From: VXYL01 sp965203685 | GTDB lineage: Bacteria > Pseudomonadota > Gammaproteobacteria > Pseudomonadales > Azotimanducaceae | DNA: 64,000 bases | Assembly (NCBI GenBank): GCA_965203685.1 | Contig: OZ241908.1 | Coordinates: forward strand, 2,914,001 to 2,978,000 | Direction: 5' to 3' | Part shown: piece after piece, positions 8,149 through 16,150 of the stretch | Position numbering within the stretch: the first letter of the stretch is position 1 | Layout of the letters: every line of letters begins with the position of its first letter | Made by a program: the position numbers and the translations under genes | The notes under the pieces: model-generated | Databases searched by the model: none | Told to the model about the DNA's origin: nothing | What the model saw: only the letters and a program-made list of their open reading frames with translations

Positions 8149-8694
8149 TTACTTCCCGCGGCGCTTGGGCGCTAGCACCATTGTCAACTGGCGTCCCTCG
8201 AGGCGAGGTTCGGTCTCCACGTTGGCGAGTGGCTCCAAGTCGCCTTCGATCCGCTTCAGCAGCGTGGCACCGAACTCCGGGTGCGCCATCTCGCGGCCCT
8301 TGAACCGCAAGCTGATCTTGGCCTTGTCGCCCTCCTCGAGGAAGCGCACGAGGTTGCGCAGCTTGACTTGGTAGTCACCCTCTTCGGTACCTAGGCGGAA
8401 CCGCACTTCCTTGACATGGGTCTGTTTCTGACGCTTGCGTTGCGCGGCCTTGGCCTTCTTCTTGTCGAAAAGGTGCTTGCCGTAATCCATCACCTTGACC
8501 ACCGGCGGATCCGCATCCGGGGCGATCAAAACCAGGTCGAGCCCTGCGCTTCGCGCCTCGGCGAGTGCGTCTTCGCGGGGCACGATGCCAACTTGCTTGC
8601 CATCCGAAGCGATCAGGCGCACCCGGTACGCCCGGATGTCCTCATTCAGTACGGCCCGGTCGGCGACCAGAGTCCTAGCGTTCGTTCTCTTGAT
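8149..8694 (-). CDS. infC: Translation initiation factor IF-3, ATC start
   Basis: IF-3 keeps the 30S subunit free and proofreads start-codon choice. The frame from 8694 gives 181 residues. The N-domain begins (M)IKRTNARTLVADRAVLNEDIRA and runs to VKVMDYGKHLFDKKK, followed by the linker and the C-domain (KEVRFRLGTEEGDYQVKLRNLVRFLEEGDKAKISLRFKGREM). The first ordinary start codon (GTG, 8622) would delete the first 24 conserved residues. An ATC at 8692-8694 sits six bases after a perfect AAGGAG. E. coli infC starts with the equally rare AUU, through which IF-3 represses itself, so an AUC start here is well supported. thrS, often just upstream, is absent. Confidence 0.93.
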   Translation of the reverse strand: MKRTNARTLVADRAVLNEDIRAYRVRLIASDGKQVGIVPREDALAEARSAGLDLVLIAPDADPPVVKVMDYGKHLFDKKKAKAAQRKRQKQTHVKEVRFRLGTEEGDYQVKLRNLVRFLEEGDKAKISLRFKGREMAHPEFGATLLKRIEGDLEPLANVETEPRLEGRQLTMVLAPKRRGK

Positions 8695-8700
8695 ACACGT

Positions 8701-8706
8701 CTCCTT
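8701..8706 (-). promoter_or_regulatory. Ribosome-binding site that fixes the infC ATC start
   Basis: AAGGAG on the minus strand, six bases before the ATC at 8692-8694. No ATG, GTG or TTG lies at suitable spacing in the IF-3 frame. This site together with N-terminal conservation is what identifies the rare start codon. Confidence 0.75.
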
Positions 8707-8820
8707 GTAGAGGCGGGGCTAACGCGCCCGGTAGTGCGCGCCCCCGCCCAACTTGCTTAGCACACTCCGTCGGCATCCGCAACGCTCCGCGCCGGACACC
8801 CTGAGTCGAAACCGGCGCGG

Positions 8821-8849
8821 ATTCTAATGGTGGTGGCCTGAGCAAACAA
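8821..8849 (-). promoter_or_regulatory. Candidate sigma-70 promoter of the infC operon
   Basis: On the minus strand TTGTTT (8844-8849) and TAGAAT (8821-8826) are separated by exactly 17 bases. Transcription would begin near 8814, about 120 bases before the infC start and downstream of tRNA-Val. The -10 box is followed by CCGCGCC, similar to the bases after the -10-like boxes upstream of argC and of the isomerase at 20133. Confidence 0.5.
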
Positions 8850-8897
8850 CAGACGTTCTCTCGTACGGATGTAAGAAATCGTCTATACGCTTGCGCT

Positions 8898-8928
8898 GCC
8901 GGGGAGCGCGAGGGGCTTGGCCCTCGCA
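8898..8928 (-). repeat. Palindromic element family 1, intergenic copy
   Basis: Read on the minus strand it is TGCGAGGGCCAAGCCCCTCG followed by the family tail CGCTCCCCGGC. One inner arm carries a C for G change. It lies six bases from the 3' end of tRNA-Val. Position next to a tRNA is common for repeats, but no integrase or attachment duplication is visible. Confidence 0.8.
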
Positions 8929-8934
8929 AAGGGT

Positions 8935-9011
8935 TGGTAGGCGCGATTGGATTCGAACCAACGACCCCCACCATGTCAAGGTGATGCTCTAACCAACTGA
9001 GCTACGCGCCT
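8935..9011 (-). tRNA. tRNA-Val (anticodon GAC), CCA encoded
   Basis: The cloverleaf was read by eye on the minus strand. The acceptor stem AGGCGCG / CGCGCCT has seven perfect pairs. The D arm is GCTC..GAGC, and the anticodon loop TTGACAT carries GAC. The T arm is GTTGG-TTCGAAT-CCAAT. The discriminator A is followed by an encoded CCA. It lies between nuoN and the infC operon. Total length is 77 bases including CCA. Confidence 0.95.
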
Positions 9012-9050
9012 GAGCCGATAGGAAGTTTAACAGATTGCCGACTGGGGACG

Positions 9051-10499
9051 TCACGGGCCCGCGAGTGCACCGACGAAGTCCACCACCGGTGCCGGGAAGA
9101 CCCCAAGGACGATGATCGATACGCCGAGCACTACGACGGCAACCACACCCTCCCACGCAATCGGCAGACTTTCGATCTCAGTCTCGGTCTCGGTCTCGGG
9201 TCGCTTGGTCATAGAAAACACGATGCGCAGGTAGTAGTAGATGCCAATGGCACTGCCGACGATGAGCGCCCAAACCAGCACCCACGCGGCACCATCCACG
9301 CCCGCCGCCACCAGGTAGAACTTCGCAATGAACCCCACGGTGAGGGGAATCCCGGCCAGGGACAGGGCCGCCGCGGCGAGCACCGCCGCAAGGACCGGGC
9401 GCCGCCAGAAGAGACCGTCGTAAGCCGTCAACTCCTCGGCGTCCTCCTCCGCATCCGACAGCACGGTGACGACCCCGAACGCGGCCAGCGTCATCACGAC
9501 GTAACCCGCCAGGTAGACCAGCGCCGTTTCCACCCCGAAGGAGCGCACTTCCGGTGTCGCCGCCACCACGACGGCAATCAACAGGTAGCCCATGTGGGCG
9601 ATGGACGAGTACGCCAAGAGCCGCTTGATGTTGATCTGCAGGAGCGCGAGCAGGTTGCCGGCGATCATCGACAGCACGGCCACGACGACGATCACGTTGC
9701 GTAGAACGTCCGCATCCGCATCCAGGACGCCGACGTCGAGCGCGTAGCGCATCAAGACGGCGAAGACTGCGGCTTTCGACACGGTCGCGACGAAGCCCGT
9801 CACGGGCGCAGGCGCCCCCTGGTACACGTCGGGCGTCCACATGTGGAACGGCACGAGCGAGAGCTTGAAGAACACGCCGATCAACAGCATGGCCTGGCCG
9901 ACGGCCAGAAGGAGGTGTTGGTTCGTGCCGATGTCGGCAGCGGGTGCGAACTCGAGCGTGCCCGTCACGACATAGATCAAGGCCATCCCGAACAGCATCG
10001 TGCTCGTACCAGCCCCGGACAGGACGAGGTACTTGGCTGCAGCTTCGAGCGGCCCGCGTCCTTCCTGCGGGTAGGCGATCATCGCGTACAGCGAGATCGA
10101 CAGCACCTCGATCCCGAGCAGGAATCCGGCGAAATGATCGGTCGACGCGGTAACAGCGGCCCCAAGCGTGGCCACCAAAAGCAGGATGTAGAACTCCTGG
10201 GCGTGGGCCGCTCGCGGCTTCAGGTAGCGGTAGGACAGGACCGCCGTCGCCACCGCGGCAACGGCGAACAAGCCCTGGAAGAAGAGCGCATAACCATCGA
10301 TGTCCAGCAGGCCGTCGACATCCTGGACACCGGCCGCGAGAGCCAACGGCATGGCCGCGATGGCCGCTCCGAGAACCACCAGCGCGCCGACGAATGCGAC
10401 GACGTCCGAACGTAGCCACGCCACGACCACCAACAAGACGACGATTCCGCCGGCGAGGACAAGCAACGGCAACAGCGCCGAGATCAATGCCGCTGTCAT
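9051..10499 (-). CDS. nuoN: NADH-quinone oxidoreductase subunit N
   Basis: A 482-residue integral membrane antiporter-like subunit of complex I with about 14 helices. The family core is KLSLVPFHMWTPDVYQGAPA followed by PVTGFVATVSKAAVFAVL, which includes the Lys residues of the proton channel. A second core segment reads LLAYSSIAHMGYLL. Its ATG overlaps the end of nuoM by four bases. It is the last nuo gene and the block ends 40 bases before tRNA-Val. Confidence 0.97.
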   Translation of the reverse strand: MTAALISALLPLLVLAGGIVVLLVVVAWLRSDVVAFVGALVVLGAAIAAMPLALAAGVQDVDGLLDIDGYALFFQGLFAVAAVATAVLSYRYLKPRAAHAQEFYILLLVATLGAAVTASTDHFAGFLLGIEVLSISLYAMIAYPQEGRGPLEAAAKYLVLSGAGTSTMLFGMALIYVVTGTLEFAPAADIGTNQHLLLAVGQAMLLIGVFFKLSLVPFHMWTPDVYQGAPAPVTGFVATVSKAAVFAVLMRYALDVGVLDADADVLRNVIVVVAVLSMIAGNLLALLQINIKRLLAYSSIAHMGYLLIAVVVAATPEVRSFGVETALVYLAGYVVMTLAAFGVVTVLSDAEEDAEELTAYDGLFWRRPVLAAVLAAAALSLAGIPLTVGFIAKFYLVAAGVDGAAWVLVWALIVGSAIGIYYYLRIVFSMTKRPETETETEIESLPIAWEGVVAVVVLGVSIIVLGVFPAPVVDFVGALAGP

Positions 10500-11956
10500 G
10501 GGAGCACCCCTAACGTCGCGATCGTCGCGCCGGCGAGGTCGAGTACCGGCTGCGGATAGACGCCGACCCAGACCAAGGCGGCGGCCATGAGGATCATCAC
10601 GCTCATGTCGCGCGCGCCGAAGTCGGCCATCTCGGCCACGTCGGGGTTCGGCGTGCCCTGGAAGGACTGTTGCATCAGGTATAGGCCGTAAACAGCCGCC
10701 ACAACGATGCCAACGGTCGCCGCCACGGCGAGAGGCACGTTCTTCTCGAAAGCGCCCAGGAGTGCCAAGAACTCACCAACGAAATTGCCGAGTCCCGGCA
10801 TGCCCACCGAGGCGACCACGAAGAACAAGGTCATGACGCCCATGCGCGGCGCCCGCACCCACAGGCCGCCCATGCGCGTCATCTCGCGGGTATGGAGTCG
10901 GTGCTGGAGGGCTCCCGCCATCATGAACAGCGCCGCCGTCGAGAAGCCGTGGGCGACCATCGTGACGATCGCGCCTTGCATGCCGACCTCGTTGAACGCG
11001 TAGACGCCAATGAGGATGAACCCCATGTGCGCGATCGAACTGTACGCAACCAGGCGCTTGAAGTCCGTTTGGCTGAAGGCCATGAAGCCACCGTAGAGGA
11101 TGCTCACCGCTCCGAGCAGCATGGCCCAGAACGAGAAGTCCACCGAGGCTTCCGGAAACAGCGGCACGGCGATCCGGATCAGCCCGTAGGCGCCGGTCTT
11201 CAGCAGAATCCCCGCCAGGATGACGCTCCCGGCGGTGGGAGCCTGGGTGTGGGCATCCGGCAACCACGTGTGCACCGGCACCGACGGCAACTTGGTCGCG
11301 AAGGCGGCGAAGAAGCCCAGCATCAGCCACATCGCGATCGCCGGATCGATGTCGGCGCCCAAGAGCTTCTCGTAGCTGAACGTGATCTCGCCGCTCGAGC
11401 GGAAGTGGACGAATACCAGCGCCAGGATCGCGAGCAGCATGAGCAGGCCGCTGATCTGGGTGAACAAGAAGAACTTCATGGAGGCGTAGCTCTTGTTCTC
11501 GTGTCCCCAGATCGCGATCAGGAAGTACATGGGGATCAGCATGACTTCCCAGAAGAAGAAGAACAGGAACAGGTCCATGGCGGTGAACACGCCCACCACG
11601 CCGGCCATCACCCAGAGGATGTTGAACTGGAAAAAGCCGTGCCCCGACTCGATCTCCTCCCAGGACGACACGACGGCGACGATGCCGAGAAACATGGTCA
11701 GCGCGACCATGAGCAGGCTCAAGCCATCCATGGACAGCGCGACGCTGATCCCGAAACGCGGAATCCAAGCCATGTGCTGCGTCGCGAAGAGGCCGCTCGC
11801 GTCCGGTCCGCCAAGCCACTCGCTGATCGCCCAGGCGAGTCCGACGGCGAACGCGGCCACGCTGACGACCCGGGGCGCGTTGACACCCGCAAACCGCTCG
11901 CTCGCCCAGGCGAGGACGCCGGCGGCGAGCAGCAGGAGGATCACGCCGAGGATCAA
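10496..11956 (-). CDS. nuoM: NADH-quinone oxidoreductase subunit M
   Basis: A 486-residue antiporter-like membrane subunit that carries out one proton translocation step. Key signatures are the conserved Glu region FFFFWEVMLIPMYFLI and the channel motif ATKLPSVPVHTWLPDAHTQA with LLKTGAYGLIR. The start overlaps nuoL and the stop overlaps nuoN, each by four bases, so the three large membrane subunits are translationally coupled. Length is normal. Confidence 0.97.
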   Translation of the reverse strand: MILGVILLLLAAGVLAWASERFAGVNAPRVVSVAAFAVGLAWAISEWLGGPDASGLFATQHMAWIPRFGISVALSMDGLSLLMVALTMFLGIVAVVSSWEEIESGHGFFQFNILWVMAGVVGVFTAMDLFLFFFFWEVMLIPMYFLIAIWGHENKSYASMKFFLFTQISGLLMLLAILALVFVHFRSSGEITFSYEKLLGADIDPAIAMWLMLGFFAAFATKLPSVPVHTWLPDAHTQAPTAGSVILAGILLKTGAYGLIRIAVPLFPEASVDFSFWAMLLGAVSILYGGFMAFSQTDFKRLVAYSSIAHMGFILIGVYAFNEVGMQGAIVTMVAHGFSTAALFMMAGALQHRLHTREMTRMGGLWVRAPRMGVMTLFFVVASVGMPGLGNFVGEFLALLGAFEKNVPLAVAATVGIVVAAVYGLYLMQQSFQGTPNPDVAEMADFGARDMSVMILMAAALVWVGVYPQPVLDLAGATIATLGVLP

Positions 11957-13788
11957 AGGACCTCCAGCACGATCAGGAACACCAAGACGAGCCCGATCGC
12001 CATGTTGGCGGCGTACCAGCGCAGCCGCCCGGTCTGCGTCAACGCGCCGATGTAGTGCAGGCCGCGGGCAACGGCCGCCGTGACGCGGAAGACGAGGTCC
12101 ACCACGTCGTTCTTGTTGATGCGGGCGACGGCCACGAACGGCTTCACGAATACCCGGTCGTAGACCCAGTCGAAACCCCAGCCGCCGTGCCAGAAGCGTC
12201 GCAGGCCACGGCCAAGGCCTGACTCGACGAGGCCGTCAACGCGCATCCGGCCCGTGAAGACCAGCCAACCGATGAGGACGCCGAGCAAGGGTACGGCAAT
12301 CGTGGTGAGCGCCAGCGGTGTGAAATGATCGAACGCCCCGATGGGCCCAAGAAGGTCGTTCAGGACAGCGATTCCGAACCACCCCCCGCCGATCGACAAC
12401 GCGGCCAGCACGACGAGCGGCAGCCACATGTTCGCCTTCGAGTCGTCGTGCGGTTCGGTCTTCGTCTCGCCAAAGAACGTCACGATCATCATTCGCGTGG
12501 TGTACAGCGCCGTCATCCCCGCCGCGAGCGCGCCACCGCCCCAATACAGCCAGCCGCCGTTGTCGTAGGCGGTCAACAGGATGGCATCCTTGCTCGCGAA
12601 CCCCGAGGTGAACGGCAGCGCCACCAGCGCGGCCGAGCCGATGGCCATGCTCCAGAACGGCACCGGCAGCTTCTTCCACAGCCCGCCCATCTTGAAGATG
12701 TTCTGCTCGTGGTGCAGCGCGAGGATCACGGAGCCGGATGCAAGGAAGAGCAGTGCCTTGAAGAAGGCATGGGTCATCAGGTGGAAGATCGCCGCCGACC
12801 AGGCTCCCACTCCGAGCGCCATGAACATGTAGCCGATCTGGCTCATGGTCGAGTAGGCCAGGATGCGCTTGATGTCGGTCTGCGTCAGCGCCGTGAACGA
12901 CGAGATCAGCAGGGTGACGAGCCCCACCACGGCGACGTAGTGCTGTGCGTCCGCCGACAGCAGGTAGACGTCCTGCATGCGTGCGATCAGGTAGACCCCC
13001 GCCGTGACCATCGTCGCGGCATGGATAAGCGCCGAGACCGGGGTCGGGCCCGCCATGGCGTCCGGCAGCCAGGTCTGCAGCGGCACCTGGGCCGACTTCC
13101 CGACCGCGCCGCCAAGCAGCAGCAGGCCGATGGCGGTCGCCATGCCAGGGGTCAGGGAACCGGCTTCGGCCAGGATCGCCCGGACCTCGAGCGTCTTGAA
13201 CTCCCAGAACAGCAGGAACAGGCCCAGAGCCATCAGCGTATCGCCGACGCGGGTGACCACGAACGCCTTGCGCGCCGCGTAGCCGTTGGCCGGGTCGCGG
13301 TGGTAGAAGCCGATCAGCAGGTAGCTGCAAAGGCCAACGCCCTCCCAGCCGAGGAAGAGCGTCAGCAGGTTGTCGCCGAGAACCAGCATCAGCATGGCAA
13401 ACACGAACAGGTTCATGTAGGCGAAGAAGCGGCTGTAGCCCTTCGGCTCCTCGTGGTCCTGCCACATGTAGCCGGTTGCGTAGAGGTGGATCAGGAAGCC
13501 AACGCCCGTAATGACGCCCGTCATCACGAGCGACAGGCTGTCGAGATACAGCGTCACGGACGGGGTGAAGTCGCCGACGGCAATCCACGTCCACAGCGGC
13601 AGCGCGAACGAGGCTTCGCCGCTCTGCACGAACTGCCAACCCACGCCTAAGGCAACGAGCGCCGCCAGGCCGACCGACCCGGCCCCGACGAAGGCCACGA
13701 CCCGGTCCGGCAGCTTGCCCTGGGTGACGAACAGGACGAGGAAGCCGGCGAGCGGCAGGGCGGGCACGAGCCAGAGCGAGTCCATCAC
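11953..13788 (-). CDS. nuoL: NADH-quinone oxidoreductase subunit L
   Basis: The largest membrane subunit, 611 residues. It carries the antiporter core (GKSAQVPLQTWLPDAMAG, PTPVSALIHAATMVTAGVYL) and the glutamate motif GWEGVGLCSYLLIGFYH. The C-terminal part (about 530-611) includes the long lateral helix and final anchor typical of NuoL. It begins 13 bases after nuoK and overlaps nuoM by four bases. Confidence 0.97.
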   Translation of the reverse strand: MMDSLWLVPALPLAGFLVLFVTQGKLPDRVVAFVGAGSVGLAALVALGVGWQFVQSGEASFALPLWTWIAVGDFTPSVTLYLDSLSLVMTGVITGVGFLIHLYATGYMWQDHEEPKGYSRFFAYMNLFVFAMLMLVLGDNLLTLFLGWEGVGLCSYLLIGFYHRDPANGYAARKAFVVTRVGDTLMALGLFLLFWEFKTLEVRAILAEAGSLTPGMATAIGLLLLGGAVGKSAQVPLQTWLPDAMAGPTPVSALIHAATMVTAGVYLIARMQDVYLLSADAQHYVAVVGLVTLLISSFTALTQTDIKRILAYSTMSQIGYMFMALGVGAWSAAIFHLMTHAFFKALLFLASGSVILALHHEQNIFKMGGLWKKLPVPFWSMAIGSAALVALPFTSGFASKDAILLTAYDNGGWLYWGGGALAAGMTALYTTRMMIVTFFGETKTEPHDDSKANMWLPLVVLAALSIGGGWFGIAVLNDLLGPIGAFDHFTPLALTTIAVPLLGVLIGWLVFTGRMRVDGLVESGLGRGLRRFWHGGWGFDWVYDRVFVKPFVAVARINKNDVVDLVFRVTAAVARGLHYIGALTQTGRLRWYAANMAIGLVLVFLIVLEVL

Positions 13789-13801
13789 GTCCTACCCCGC
13801 C

Positions 13802-14113
13802 TTAGCCGTTGAAGTCGCTGGCGGCGTCGATGTCGAGGGTGTCGAAGCGCCGCGAGATCTGCAGCACGATGCCGAGCGCCACGGCCACTTCGGCCGCGGC
13901 AAGGGCCAGGATGAACATGAACATGATCTGCCCGTCCGGCTGCCCCCACACGGCGCCCGCTGCGATGAAGGCGAGTCCGGCGGCGTTCATCATCACTTCA
14001 AGGGACATCAACAAGAACATGATGTTGCGACGCACGAGCACGCCGGCCAGACCCAGCAGGAAAAGGACCCCCGCCAGCATCAGGACATGGAAGACCGGGA
14101 CCTCGATGGCCAT
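13802..14113 (-). CDS. nuoK: NADH-quinone oxidoreductase subunit K
   Basis: Protein of 103 residues with three membrane helices, homologous to MrpC. The conserved membrane Glu lies in LMSLEVMMNAAGLAFIAAG, part of the proton path between quinone site and antiporters. It directly abuts nuoJ, with no spacer, in the usual J-K-L-M-N order. Confidence 0.96.
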   Translation of the reverse strand: MAIEVPVFHVLMLAGVLFLLGLAGVLVRRNIMFLLMSLEVMMNAAGLAFIAAGAVWGQPDGQIMFMFILALAAAEVAVALGIVLQISRRFDTLDIDAASDFNG

Positions 14114-14641
14114 CTAGTCTTGTTCCCTGCGCTCTTCGAGGTAGCGGCGCCCCAGGTGGTAGGAGCCAACCAAGGCTGCGAGCAAGAGGAACCCAGCGAG
14201 TTCCACGGCCAACAGATACGGCCCCGGACCGAACAACGCCGCACCGACCGCGCCGGGCCCGACCATTTCACCTTGGGTTTCGACCCCATCCACCTTGGCG
14301 AACGCGTAGGCAAAAGCAACGGCCAGGATCGCGACGAGGATGAACGGACCGATCCACATCCCCGGCTGCAGCCACCGGGTCTCGCGCATCACGGAGGTCT
14401 TGCCGAGGTTCAGCATCATCACCACGAACAGGAACAGCACGACGATCGCCCCGGCGTAGACGACGACCTCCAACGCCGCGGCGAACGGTGCGCCGAGCAT
14501 GAAGAAGATCACCGCCACGGCAAGCAGGGAGACCACGAGGTAGATCAGGGCACGCGATGCATTCTTGCGGGTGATGACCGCCACCGTCGCGAGGATGGCG
14601 ACCGCCCCAGGAATCCAGAACAGGACGAGGTCCAGGGTCAA
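14114..14641 (-). CDS. nuoJ: NADH-quinone oxidoreductase subunit J
   Basis: A 175-residue subunit with five membrane helices. The region AALEVVVYAGAIVVLFLFVV contains the flexible third helix that links quinone chemistry to proton pumping in the family. The ATG overlaps the end of nuoI by four bases and the stop abuts nuoK. Confidence 0.96.
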   Translation of the reverse strand: MTLDLVLFWIPGAVAILATVAVITRKNASRALIYLVVSLLAVAVIFFMLGAPFAAALEVVVYAGAIVVLFLFVVMMLNLGKTSVMRETRWLQPGMWIGPFILVAILAVAFAYAFAKVDGVETQGEMVGPGAVGAALFGPGPYLLAVELAGFLLLAALVGSYHLGRRYLEERREQD

Positions 14642-15156
14642 GGCAAGAGGCTCCTCACGTCCGTCGGCGGCGCCTCGCGCTCGGCTTCCCCCTTGCCTTT
14701 ACCGGCGATGGTCTTGCCGGCCACTTGCCAGAAACTATAGTCGGGATATTTGCCCGGACCGTCGATCAGGAGGTGCTCCTTCTCGTAGACCATGTTGTTG
14801 CGGTCGAACTCGCACAACTCGAAGTCCGGCGTGAGCTGGATGGCGTAGGTCGGGCACGCCTCCTCGCAAAGCCCGCACATGATGCAGCGCGAGAAGTTGA
14901 TGCGGAAGAAGTCGGGCATCCACCGCCCATCCTCCTCGCGCTCAGTCTTCTGCAACGCGATGCAGTCCACCGGGCAGGCCACCGCGCAAAGGTTGCAGGC
15001 CACGCACCGCTCTTCCCCGTCCGGGTCGCGGGTGAGCACGATACGCCCCCGGTAGCGTGGCGCCTGGTAGGGCATCTCCTCGGGGTACTCGACGGTTTCG
15101 TTGCGCATGAACGTGTGCTGAAGCACCGTCCACAAGGTCCTCAACTGGCTCAGCAT
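14638..15156 (-). CDS. nuoI: NADH-quinone oxidoreductase subunit I (2x[4Fe-4S])
   Basis: A 172-residue ferredoxin-like subunit. Two cluster motifs, CVACNLCAVACP and CIMCGLCEEACP, bind clusters N6a and N6b, which pass electrons toward NuoB. The N-terminal helix (MLSQLRTLWTVLQHTF) docks on the membrane arm. The C-terminal tail is rich in charged residues. It follows nuoH by four bases and overlaps nuoJ by four. Confidence 0.97.
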   Translation of the reverse strand: MLSQLRTLWTVLQHTFMRNETVEYPEEMPYQAPRYRGRIVLTRDPDGEERCVACNLCAVACPVDCIALQKTEREEDGRWMPDFFRINFSRCIMCGLCEEACPTYAIQLTPDFELCEFDRNNMVYEKEHLLIDGPGKYPDYSFWQVAGKTIAGKGKGEAEREAPPTDVRSLLP

Positions 15157-15160
15157 CGCC

Positions 15161-16144
15161 TCAAAATCCTCTCGTCAGAGCGACGATCAGACCCGTCGCC
15201 AGGATGTTCACAAGCGTCAGCGGCAACAGGATTTTCCACCCGAGGCTCATCAACTGGTCGTATCGGGGCCGCGGGATGGCTGCCCGGAGCAGGATGAAGA
15301 CGTGGATGAAGAACACCACCTTGATGCCGAACCACGCCAGCGGCGGGATGAAATCGAAGTCCAGGAACATCGGCGCATGCCAGCCGCCGAAGAAGAGCAG
15401 CGTGATCAGGCAGGAGGTGGCGATCATGGCCACGTATTCGCCGCACATGACGAAGGCGAACTTCATCCCCGAGTATTCGGTGTGGAAACCCGCGGTCAGT
15501 TCGTGCTCGGCCTCCGGTAGATCGAACGGCAACCGGTGCGACTCGGCGAGGCCGGCGATGAAGAAGATCACGAAGCCGAGGAACTGCGGCACGATGAACC
15601 ACAGGTCCTTTTGGGCATCGACGATCTCGACCAGGCTGAACGATCCCGCGTGGATCACAACCCCCATGATCGACAGCCCCATGAACACCTCGTAGGTGAC
15701 CATTTGCGCCGCGGCCCGGAGGCTGCCGAGCAGTGCGTACTTGTTGTTGCTGGCGAAGCCGCCGAGCAACACGCCGTACACGGCCAGCGAGGACATGGCG
15801 AGGAACCACAACAGCGCGATGTTGACATCGACGACGTAGAGATCCGGGGCAAACGGGATCACCGCGAGAATCATCAACATCGACGCGACGATGATCCCCG
15901 GTGCGATGATGAAGAGCGTCCTGTCGCCGAACGGCGGCACCCAGTCGTCCTTGGTGAAGAGCTTGATGCCGTCGGCTATGCCTTGCAGCAAGCCGAACCA
16001 CCCGACGCGGTTGGGACCTAAGCGATCCTGCCACCAGCCGAGCACGCGGCGTTCCCACCACACCAGGAACATGACCCCGACAAGCGTCCCGCCCGTCAGC
16101 GGCAGGATCAGCACGTAGCTCCAGTTGAGATCGAACCCGAACAC
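15161..16144 (-). CDS. nuoH: NADH-quinone oxidoreductase subunit H
   Basis: A 327-residue membrane subunit with eight helices. Signature segments are RLGPNRVGWFGLLQGIADGIKLFTK, cited here as residues about 41-65, and the acidic loop AESHRLPFDLPEAEHEL that forms the quinone chamber with NuoB and NuoD. The start codon is GTG at 16142-16144. It begins six bases after nuoG. Confidence 0.97.
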   Translation of the reverse strand: MFGFDLNWSYVLILPLTGGTLVGVMFLVWWERRVLGWWQDRLGPNRVGWFGLLQGIADGIKLFTKDDWVPPFGDRTLFIIAPGIIVASMLMILAVIPFAPDLYVVDVNIALLWFLAMSSLAVYGVLLGGFASNNKYALLGSLRAAAQMVTYEVFMGLSIMGVVIHAGSFSLVEIVDAQKDLWFIVPQFLGFVIFFIAGLAESHRLPFDLPEAEHELTAGFHTEYSGMKFAFVMCGEYVAMIATSCLITLLFFGGWHAPMFLDFDFIPPLAWFGIKVVFFIHVFILLRAAIPRPRYDQLMSLGWKILLPLTLVNILATGLIVALTRGF

Positions 16145-16150
16145 GCAGCG

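Noticed and set aside
8887..9011. Integrative-element attachment site at tRNA-Val
   Set aside because: The tRNA is intact with encoded CCA, but no integrase and no direct repeat of its 3' end was found in the window.
10892..13650. Long plus-strand open frames opposite nuoM and nuoL
   Set aside because: Histidine-, glutamine- and arginine-rich translations antisense to membrane proteins, a known artefact of GC-rich hydrophobic codons.
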